A stretch of 10,084 nucleotides of DNA, taken from Betaproteobacteria bacterium (lineage in GTDB: Bacteria > Pseudomonadota > Gammaproteobacteria > Burkholderiales > SG8-39). The stretch covers positions 1 through 10,084 of the forward strand of contig VBCP01000215.1 in NCBI GenBank assembly GCA_005888925.1, given 5' to 3'. Positions 1 to 4,951 of the stretch are shown here, piece by piece. The translations under genes and the position numbers were made by a program. How positions within the stretch are numbered: the first letter of the stretch is position 1; each line of letters begins with the position of its first letter. Below the pieces are notes generated by a model. That model ran no database searches. It saw only the letters and a list, made by a program, of their open reading frames with translations, and was not told where the DNA came from.

Positions 1-483
1 CGCCAATGCGTCCACGTACTGGCGTGTGAAGAACGCGACCTTCTTTTCCGACTCGGGCGACAGCCCCTCGACGTTGGCCACCGCCTGCTGGATGTGGCGC
101 GAGGCGATGAGGTAGGACTGCTTGATGTAGTCGAAGAGGAAGTTCTTCGACCAGTCCTCGTCCTTGAAGCGCCAATCGCCCTTCGCCGGCTCGGCGATCG
201 CCTGGGATGGCATGCCGAAGAGCTTCATCCAGCTCGACTGCCAGAGGCGCATCTGGTCCAGCCACAGGTTCATGGAGACGCTCGCGAGCATCGCCGGGTC
301 AGCGGCCATGCGCGAGTAGAGATCCATGAACGCCTTGGCGATGCCCATCTCGTCGCGCACCGCGGCCGACATGGCGGCGGTCTGCTTCTGCGCGAACTCT
401 CCCAGGATCTTGGACGAGCGCTCTGCGACTTGCTGGCAGACTTTGGCGAGCTCCTGCGTTTCGTTCCGGTTAGCGGGCTGCAT
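1..483 (-). CDS. phaC: Class I poly(3-hydroxyalkanoate) synthase PhaC, N-terminal part (runs off the left edge)
   Basis: PhaC polymerises (R)-3-hydroxyacyl-CoA into polyhydroxyalkanoate at the surface of cytoplasmic granules. Only the first 161 residues are here, starting MQPANRNETQELAK and still open at the window edge. The recognisable part is the class I N-terminal region: a helical lead, then GDWRFKDEDWSKN, then FDYIKQSYLIASRHIQQAV, then KKVAFFTRQYVDALA. This matches the family pattern D-R-F-x-D-x-x-W followed by F-x-x-x-K-Q-x-Y and F-x-x-x-Q-x-V-D-A. The alpha/beta-hydrolase domain with the catalytic Cys lies outside the window. The ATG at 483 falls 14 bp inside the end of the upstream hydrolase gene and has no clear Shine-Dalgarno sequence, so translation is probably coupled. 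The nearby ATG at 490 is out of frame. Identification is by motif recall; class I rather than class III is inferred from the N-terminal region. Confidence 0.88.
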   Translation of the reverse strand, partial: MQPANRNETQELAKVCQQVAERSSKILGEFAQKQTAAMSAAVRDEMGIAKAFMDLYSRMAADPAMLASVSMNLWLDQMRLWQSSWMKLFGMPSQAIAEPAKGDWRFKDEDWSKNFLFDYIKQSYLIASRHIQQAVANVEGLSPESEKKVAFFTRQYVDALA

Positions 484-1486
484 AACGCATGATGCCATCA
501 GGGCCGGCGGCCCGCTTTGCTTCGCCCGCATAGTAAAGATAGTGCAGGTGGGCTATCGCCTCGCCCATGGCGAAAAAAGTCTGGTGCGCATCGAGCGGCC
601 GGCGAAACAACACCGGCAGCAGCTCGCCCGCGCTGCGCTCGCCCTTTTCCAGCTCCTGCTTGAGCTCGGCAAAGCGCGCGCGGTGATGCGCTTCGAGCTG
701 CGCCACGCGCTCGTGCGCGCCGCGAAACGGCTTGCCGTGCGACGGCAGCACCAGCACGTCGGCGGGCAGCTCGCGATAGCGCGCGATGGAATCGAGGAAC
801 AGGCGCAGCGGATCGCCCTGCGGATCGATCGACCAGACGCTGACGTTGGTCGAGATCGTCGAGAGCAGCATGTCGCCGGCGATGACCACGTTCAGCGCCT
901 CGCAATAGAGCGACATGTGCTCGGGCGCATGCCCGTGCCCGATGATGGCGCGCCACCGGTTTTTTCCCACCTGGACATTGTCCCCGTCGATGATGCGGCG
1001 ATAGGAGTGCGGGAATTCCGGCACCAGCTCGGCGTAGCGGTTGCGGCCGCTCGACATCGCCTTCGACCGCTCGTGATCGAGCCCGTTCTTGTGGAACACC
1101 GAGAGCACGGCCTCGGTGGTATAGCCGGCCGCGCGCTCGCGCACCGCGTGCGCCGTCAGGTATTCCCCTTGCGTCGTCCAGAGCTCCACGCCGAAGCGCC
1201 GGCACAGCCAGTCCGCATTGCCGGCATGGTCGGGGTGGTAATGCGTGAGGATCACGCGCCGGATGTCCCTGAAGCGCTCGAAGAGCTTGTCCCACAGCGC
1301 GCGCGTCTCGGCGTTGCCGATGCCGGTGTCGACGATGGTCCAACCGCCCTCCTCCTGCAGCAGCCAGAGATTGATATGGTCGAGCGCGAACGGCAGCGGC
1401 ATGCTGAGCCAGTGGATGCCCGGCGCGACTTCGATCGTCGTGCCGGGAGCGGGCGTTTGCGGCCAAGGATATTGAAGCGAGGACAT
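470..1486 (-). CDS. Metallo-beta-lactamase-fold hydrolase (glyoxalase II/LACTB2-like)
   Basis: A 338-residue cytoplasmic hydrolase with no signal peptide or membrane segment. The metal-binding signature THYHPDHAG places His82, His84, Asp86 and His87 as zinc ligands. Further family landmarks follow in order: GHGHAPEHMSLY, then AGDMLL, then LPSHGKPF. A helical C-terminal extension (LLPVLFRRPLDAHQTFFAMGE) is typical of the larger MBL hydrolases. The start at 1486 (MSSLQYPWPQ) is chosen because conserved-looking sequence begins there. The open frame continues to 1573 but would cross the start of the divergent merR gene and adds unconserved residues. No good Shine-Dalgarno sequence precedes either start. 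Its stop overlaps the phaC start by 14 bp, suggesting a two-gene unit with phaC. The substrate is unknown; a thioester or lactone is plausible given the CoA-metabolism neighbours, but that is inference. Confidence 0.85.
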   Translation of the reverse strand: MSSLQYPWPQTPAPGTTIEVAPGIHWLSMPLPFALDHINLWLLQEEGGWTIVDTGIGNAETRALWDKLFERFRDIRRVILTHYHPDHAGNADWLCRRFGVELWTTQGEYLTAHAVRERAAGYTTEAVLSVFHKNGLDHERSKAMSSGRNRYAELVPEFPHSYRRIIDGDNVQVGKNRWRAIIGHGHAPEHMSLYCEALNVVIAGDMLLSTISTNVSVWSIDPQGDPLRLFLDSIARYRELPADVLVLPSHGKPFRGAHERVAQLEAHHRARFAELKQELEKGERSAGELLPVLFRRPLDAHQTFFAMGEAIAHLHYLYYAGEAKRAAGPDGIMRYAAR

Positions 1487-1514
1487 CAGCGATAAAATCA
1501 GCGCGCACCCTATC
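1487..1514. promoter_or_regulatory. Very short divergent intergenic region between the hydrolase and merR
   Basis: Only 28 bp separate two divergent starts, and neither start has a Shine-Dalgarno sequence. An AT-rich stretch, GATAAAAT (1491-1498), contains TAAAAT, which matches the -10 consensus at five of six bases for rightward transcription. The best -35 candidate, TTGAAG at 1472-1477, lies in the hydrolase coding region with a short 15-bp spacer. A rightward transcript from here would have almost no leader. No convincing leftward promoter was found. The assignment is weak. Confidence 0.25.
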
Positions 1515-1868
1515 ATGGAAACGGAACGCGCCGAATTTTCGATCAGCGAGCTGTCGCGCGAATTCGACGTCACGCCGCGCGCGATCCGCTTCTACGAGGA
1601 CCAGGGACTGCTCGCGCCGCGGCGCGACGGCCAGCGGCGCATCTACACGCCGCGCGACCGCACGCGGCTCAAGCTCACGCTGCGCGGCAAGCGCCTGGGC
1701 CTGACGCTCGCCGAGATCCGCGAGCTGATCGACATGTACGAGCCGGGCCACCCACCGCAAGAGCCTGCTGCAGCAGCGCGCCGACATCGAGGCGCAGCTC
1801 TCCGAGATCCAGACCTTCGAGAAGCGCGTCCACCAGCAGCTGAAGAAGCGACGTTGACGTTTACGTAA
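1515..1868 (+). CDS. liuR: MerR-family transcriptional regulator, LiuR-like, with an apparent frameshifting internal deletion
   Basis: The first 79 codons encode a classical MerR DNA-binding half: a helix-turn-helix (FSISELSREFDVTPRAIRFY), the wing (EDQGLLAPRRDGQRRIYTPRD) and the start of the dimerisation region (LTLAEIRELIDMYEPGH). This closely resembles LiuR, the regulator of branched-chain amino acid and fatty-acid catabolism in proteobacteria. After His79 (1751) the frame gives 38 Pro/Ala/Arg-rich residues with no coiled-coil pattern. The family-like C-terminal helix is present at 1753-1857 in another frame. Even if joined, the protein would be about 113 residues, roughly 20 short of the family as recalled, so this looks like an out-of-frame deletion rather than a single-base slip. 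As written, DNA binding may survive but dimerisation should not. The ATG at 1515 is followed directly by conserved sequence. The role as operon regulator is inferred from family and position. Confidence 0.8.
   Translation: METERAEFSISELSREFDVTPRAIRFYEDQGLLAPRRDGQRRIYTPRDRTRLKLTLRGKRLGLTLAEIRELIDMYEPGHPPQEPAAAARRHRGAALRDPDLREARPPAAEEATLTFT
1753..1857 (+). other. Out-of-frame remnant of the regulator's C-terminal dimerisation helix
   Basis: Reading from 1753 in the frame one base later than merR gives H-R-K-S-L-L-Q-Q, then RADIEAQLSEIQTFEKR, then VHQQLKKRR and a TGA at 1855-1857. This is a good amphipathic helix and is what LiuR/MerR proteins carry at the C-terminus (an 'R-x-D-I-E-x-x-L-x-E-I' antiparallel coiled coil). 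The in-frame merR half ends at 1751 with GGC CAC, and the remnant starts with CAC CGC. The junction is therefore a CAC/CAC near-repeat, consistent with a deletion at microhomology or an assembly collapse. The remnant has no start codon of its own and is not a separate gene. Confidence 0.7.
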
Positions 1869-1882
1869 ACGTCAAGTAGTCT
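1854..1882 (+). promoter_or_regulatory. Probable LiuR operator (perfect 22-bp palindrome) and promoter of the liu operon
   Basis: Positions 1854-1875 form a perfect 22-bp inverted repeat with no spacer. The left half is TTGACGTTTAC and the right half is its exact reverse complement. The left end, TTGACG (1854-1859), is a five-of-six match to a sigma70 -35 box. TAGTCT at 1877-1882 is a weak -10 candidate with a 17-bp spacer. A dyad filling the -35/-10 spacer is how MerR-family regulators bind. The ACGT-rich sequence resembles LiuR operators as I recall them. It lies 17 bp before the first operon gene and immediately after the regulator, so it most likely controls 1893 onward. The stop codons of both merR reading frames lie inside the palindrome. 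Confidence 0.72.
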
Positions 1883-1892
1883 CCCAAGGCTT

Positions 1893-2330
1893 ATGAATGC
1901 CCCAGCCGACCCGGACTTCGCCACGCGCATCCGCGCGAGCTTCGGCCGCCAGAAAGCCATGGCGCTGATCGGCGCGAGCCTCGCCACGGTCGCGCCGGGC
2001 GCCGTCGAGATCGCGCTGCCCTTCCGCGAGGATCTGACGCAGCAGAAGGGCTTCGTGCACGGCGGCATCATCGGCATGATCGCCGACACCGCCTGCGGCT
2101 ATGCCGCGTACTCGCTGATGCCGGCCGACTGCTCGCTCGTCACCGTCGAATACAAGATGAACATCCTCGCGCCCGCCACCGGTTCGCTCGTCGCTCGCGG
2201 TGAGGTCGTGAAAGCCGGGCGCACGCTGACCGTGGCGCGCGCCGAGGTGTACGCTGAGGACGGCACGCACGTCGCCTCGATGCAGCAGACACTGATGATG
2301 CTGCCCAACACCTCCGATCACCCCGAATGA
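1893..2330 (+). CDS. PaaI-family hotdog-fold acyl-CoA thioesterase
   Basis: A 145-residue hotdog-fold thioesterase that hydrolyses acyl-CoA to free acid and CoA in the cytoplasm. The family signature is clear: HGGIIGMIADTACGYAA, with His56-Gly-Gly and the likely catalytic Asp65 on the central helix, followed by the strand VTVEYKMNILAPATG. Length and spacing are normal for PaaI-like proteins, with no sign of truncation. The ATG at 1893 has only a weak AAGG (1886-1889) close before it and lies near the predicted transcription start. It is the first gene after the operator, and its stop overlaps the next start in an ATGA junction. A sensible role is releasing CoA from stalled branched or short acyl-CoAs during leucine or fatty-acid breakdown. 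That role is inferred from context, and the substrate is not readable from sequence. Confidence 0.88.
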   Translation: MNAPADPDFATRIRASFGRQKAMALIGASLATVAPGAVEIALPFREDLTQQKGFVHGGIIGMIADTACGYAAYSLMPADCSLVTVEYKMNILAPATGSLVARGEVVKAGRTLTVARAEVYAEDGTHVASMQQTLMMLPNTSDHPE

Positions 2331-3361
2331 CCTACCTCAATTTCGACCATGGCGAGACGATCGCCATGCTGCGGGAATCCGTTAAAAATTTCTCTGCAAA
2401 AGAGATTTTTCCAATGGGCCTGCTCGGCATCACCGTCGAGGAGGAATACGGCGGCAGCGCGATCGGCTACCTGGCGCACATCATTGCGATGGAGGAGATC
2501 TCGCGCGCCTCGGCCTCGATCGGGCTCTCCTACGGCGCGCATTCGAATCTTTGCGTCAATCAGATCCGGCGCAACGGCAGCGATGCGCAGAAGCGCAAAT
2601 ACCTGCCGAAGCTGGTCTCCGGTGAGCATGTCGGCGCGCTCGCGATGTCCGAGCCCGGCGCGGGCTCGGATGTCGTGGGGATGCGCTTGCGCGCAGAGCG
2701 GCGCGGCGAGCGCTACCTCCTTAACGGCAACAAGATGTGGATCACCAACGGGCCGGACGCGTCCGTGCTCGTCGTTTACGGCAAGACGAGCGACCAGGGG
2801 ATCACCGCCTTTCTGATCGAGAAGGGCATGAAGGGTTTCACCACCGCGCAGAAACTCGACAAGCTCGGCATGCGCGGCTCGAACACCTGCGAGCTCGTGT
2901 TCCGCGATTGCGACATCCCGGCCGAGAACGTGCTCGGCAAGCCGGACAAGGGCGTAACGGTGCTGATGTCCGGGCTCGACTACGAGCGCGCAGTGCTCGC
3001 CGGCGGGCCGCTCGGCATCATGGCCGCCTGCCTCGACGTGGTCGTGCCCTACGTGCACGAGCGCAAGCAGTTCGGCCAGCCGATCGGCGAATTCCAGTTG
3101 ATGCAGGGCAAGCTCGCCGAACAGGCGCTCGATCGCGGCGAGACCACGCGCAAGGATGCCGCCGGCGCGATCCTTTACGCCGCCGAGAAAGCCACCTGGA
3201 TGGCGGGCCAGGCGATCCAGGCGCTCGGCGGCATGGGCTATATCAACGAGACGCCGACCGGGCGGCTGTGGCGCGACGCCAAGCTCTACGAGATCGGCGC
3301 CGGCACTTCCGAAATCCGCCGCTGGCTCATCGGCCGCGAGCTGTTCGCCGAAACCGCATAA
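2327..3361 (+). CDS. liuA: Isovaleryl-CoA dehydrogenase LiuA, with two apparent internal deletions
   Basis: An FAD enzyme oxidising isovaleryl-CoA to 3-methylcrotonyl-CoA in leucine degradation. The IVD-specific signatures are strong: EEISRASASIGLSYGAHSNLC, SEPGAGSDVVGM, MWITNGPDA, KLDKLGMRGSNTCELVF and YEIGAGTSEIRR. MSGLDYERAVLAGGP carries Glu220, equivalent to the unusual catalytic Glu254 of human IVD. The start is set by the conserved LNFDHGETIAMLRESV and an ATGA overlap with the thioesterase. The protein is 344 residues against about 387 for Pseudomonas LiuA. By alignment from memory, about 21 residues are missing between Pro29 and Met30 (the segment around A-E-I-D to the M-G-D before MGLLG). 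About 16 more are missing at Glu265, removing the helix around DMY...YAVA. Both losses keep frame. If real they should destabilise the fold. An AT-rich patch with atypical codons lies at the first junction. Confidence 0.88.
   Translation: MTYLNFDHGETIAMLRESVKNFSAKEIFPMGLLGITVEEEYGGSAIGYLAHIIAMEEISRASASIGLSYGAHSNLCVNQIRRNGSDAQKRKYLPKLVSGEHVGALAMSEPGAGSDVVGMRLRAERRGERYLLNGNKMWITNGPDASVLVVYGKTSDQGITAFLIEKGMKGFTTAQKLDKLGMRGSNTCELVFRDCDIPAENVLGKPDKGVTVLMSGLDYERAVLAGGPLGIMAACLDVVVPYVHERKQFGQPIGEFQLMQGKLAEQALDRGETTRKDAAGAILYAAEKATWMAGQAIQALGGMGYINETPTGRLWRDAKLYEIGAGTSEIRRWLIGRELFAETA
2384..2410. repeat. AT-rich imperfect inverted repeat inside liuA
   Basis: The left arm is AAAAAT-TT-CTCT and the right arm is AGAGATTTTT, with a GCAAA loop. 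This makes a 10-bp stem with a two-base bulge. The surrounding 34 bp (2381-2414) are about 26% G+C inside an otherwise very GC-rich gene. The residues encoded fit the LiuA family, so this is coding sequence with AT-rich codons, not an insertion. It lies directly beside the first apparent deletion. A regulatory role is not supported. Confidence 0.45.
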
Positions 3362-3365
3362 AGGA
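3361..3365 (+). promoter_or_regulatory. Shine-Dalgarno site of the thiolase gene
   Basis: AAGGA begins on the last base of the liuA stop codon and sits six bases before the ATG at 3372. It is the clearest ribosome binding site in the window and fixes the thiolase start. The longer open frame that extends upstream into liuA is coding shadow. Confidence 0.75.
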
Positions 3366-3371
3366 CTCCTC

Positions 3372-4556
3372 ATGCAATCCGATCCCATCGTCATCGTCTC
3401 CGCTGCGCGCACTCCGATGGGCGCGTTCCAGGGCGAGCTGAAGAGCTTCACCGCACCGGAGCTAGGCGCCGCCGCCATCCGCGCGGCAGTCGAGCGCGCC
3501 AAGATCGGCGCCGACGAAGTACAGGAAGTACTCATGGGCTGCGTGCTCCCGGCGGGCCAGGGCCAGGCGCCGGCGCGCCAGGCCTCGCTCGGCGCGGGGC
3601 TGCCACTGGGCACCGGCTGCACCACCGTGAACAAGATGTGCGGCTCCGGGATGAAAGCGGCGATGCTCGCGCATGACATCCTCGCCACGGGGAATGCCGA
3701 TGTGATCGTCGCCGGCGGCATGGAGTCGATGACCAATGCGCCCTACCTCCTGCCGAAGGCGCGTGCCGGCCTGCGCATGGGTCATGGTCAGATCATCGAC
3801 CACATGTTCTACGACGGCCTCGAGGACGCCTACGACAAAGGCCGCCTGATGGGCAGCTTCGCCGAGGATTGCGCCCAGAAGTACGCCTTCTCGCGCGAGG
3901 CCCAGGACCAGTTCGCCATTGCGTCGCTCACCCGCGCGCAACAGGCGAACAAGCAAGGCTGGTTCGCGTGGGAGACGACCCCAATCGCGATCAAGGCCGG
4001 CAAGGAAGAAAAGTTCATCGAGACCGATGAGCAGCCCTTCAAGGCGAACATGGAGAAAATTCCGACGCTCAGGCCGGCGTTTCGCAAGGACGGCACGGTC
4101 ACCGCGGCGAACTCGAGCTCGATCTCCGACGGCGCGGCGGCGCTGGTGCTGATGCGCCGCTCCACCGCCGAGCGTCGCGGCCTCGCGCCGCTTGCCATGG
4201 TCATCGGGCAGTCCACGCACGCCCAGGAGCCCGGCTGGTTCACGACCGCGCCGGTCGGCGCCATCGCGAAGCTGTTCGAGCGCACGGGCTGGCGTGCGAG
4301 CGAAGTCGATCTGTTCGAGATCAACGAGGCCTTTGCCGTCGTCACCATGGCGGCGATGAAGGAGCATGGGCTGCCGCACGACAAGGTGAACGTGCACGGC
4401 GGCGCCTGCGCGCTGGGACACCCGATCGGCGCCTCCGGCGCCCGCATCCTGGTCACGCTGATCGGCGCGCTGCGCAAATACGGGCTCAAGCGCGGCGTCG
4501 CCAGCCTGTGCATCGGCGGCGGTGAAGCGACCGCGATGGCGCTCGAGCTCGCCTGA
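3372..4556 (+). CDS. Acetyl-CoA acetyltransferase (thiolase)
   Basis: A 394-residue thiolase that interconverts acetoacetyl-CoA plus CoA with two acetyl-CoA. All three catalytic residues are visible: Cys90 in NKMCGSGMKA (nucleophile), His350 in NVHGGACALGHPIGASGAR, and Cys380 in SLCIGGGEATA. NEAFAV and GGMESMTNAPYLL are also typical. Length is normal and there is no sign of the deletions seen in the flanking dehydrogenases. The start follows a good AAGGA. In this operon it can split the acetoacetyl-CoA derived from leucine via acetoacetate. Run the other way, it supplies acetoacetyl-CoA for polyhydroxybutyrate, which fits the nearby phaC. Sequence alone does not separate a degradative AtoB-type from a biosynthetic PhaA/BktB-type enzyme, so no symbol is given. 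The stop and the next start share one base (TGATG). Confidence 0.93.
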   Translation: MQSDPIVIVSAARTPMGAFQGELKSFTAPELGAAAIRAAVERAKIGADEVQEVLMGCVLPAGQGQAPARQASLGAGLPLGTGCTTVNKMCGSGMKAAMLAHDILATGNADVIVAGGMESMTNAPYLLPKARAGLRMGHGQIIDHMFYDGLEDAYDKGRLMGSFAEDCAQKYAFSREAQDQFAIASLTRAQQANKQGWFAWETTPIAIKAGKEEKFIETDEQPFKANMEKIPTLRPAFRKDGTVTAANSSSISDGAAALVLMRRSTAERRGLAPLAMVIGQSTHAQEPGWFTTAPVGAIAKLFERTGWRASEVDLFEINEAFAVVTMAAMKEHGLPHDKVNVHGGACALGHPIGASGARILVTLIGALRKYGLKRGVASLCIGGGEATAMALELA

Positions 4557-4951
4557 TGAAGCGGCAGCTCCAGGCTTTGCTCGACCGCTCGCGCTTCCTG
4601 CGCCCCTATGGGTTCCGCGTCGTGAAGGTGAAGCAGGGTGAATGCACGCTCGAACTGCCGCACCACAAGAACCTCGAGCGGCCCGGCGGCATCATCAACG
4701 GACCGGCGTTGATGGCGGCGGCTGACTGCGCCATGTGGCTCGCCATCAAGGCGAAGCTCGGCATCGAGGGCGATGCGCTGACCTCAGAGTTGAATACCGC
4801 CTTCCTCGCGCCGGCGAAGAGCGAGCACGTCTACTGCACGGCGCGCATCCTGAAGTTCGGCCGCCGCCGCATCTATGGCGTGGCGGAGTGCCACGGTAAG
4901 AAGGGCGGCCTCTTCACGCATCACACGCTCACCTACGTGCGCCCCGGCTGA
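4556..4951 (+). CDS. Second hotdog-fold thioesterase (PaaI-like)
   Basis: A 131-residue single hotdog domain. The key segment is RPGGIINGPALMAAADCAMWLAIK: the usual H-G-G of PaaI enzymes is replaced by N-G-P, and Asp57 on the helix is the likely catalytic acid. The later strands (SELNTAFLAPAKSEHVYCTARILKFGRR and GLFTHHTLTYVRP) fit the fold. It differs clearly from the thioesterase at 1893, so it is not a recent duplicate. It is joined by one-base TGATG overlaps to the thiolase before it and the dehydrogenase after it, which implies coupled translation at similar levels. The specific acyl-CoA is unknown. Hydrolysis of an acyl-CoA product of the adjacent thiolase or dehydrogenase is inference. 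Confidence 0.82.
   Translation: MKRQLQALLDRSRFLRPYGFRVVKVKQGECTLELPHHKNLERPGGIINGPALMAAADCAMWLAIKAKLGIEGDALTSELNTAFLAPAKSEHVYCTARILKFGRRRIYGVAECHGKKGGLFTHHTLTYVRPG

Noticed and set aside
326..1495. Long plus-strand open frame (389 codons) and a 429-codon minus frame at 498-1787 over the hydrolase region
   Set aside because: Both are GC-rich shadow frames with Arg/Ala-rich, domain-free translations. The 470-1486 minus frame has a clear MBL zinc motif.
1487..1573. Longer start for the MBL hydrolase at 1573
   Set aside because: It would overlap the merR start and add an unconserved leader; the putative hydrophobic stretch there is not a credible signal peptide.
2384..2410. Intrinsic terminator in liuA (hairpin ending in T5)
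   Set aside because: The stem is AT-rich and bulged, the T run is part of the stem, and it lies inside a coding region followed by tightly linked operon genes.
2318..3736. 472-codon minus-strand open frame opposite liuA and thiolase
   Set aside because: The translation has no recognisable domain and lies antisense to two genes with clear catalytic motifs; long antisense frames are expected at this G+C.
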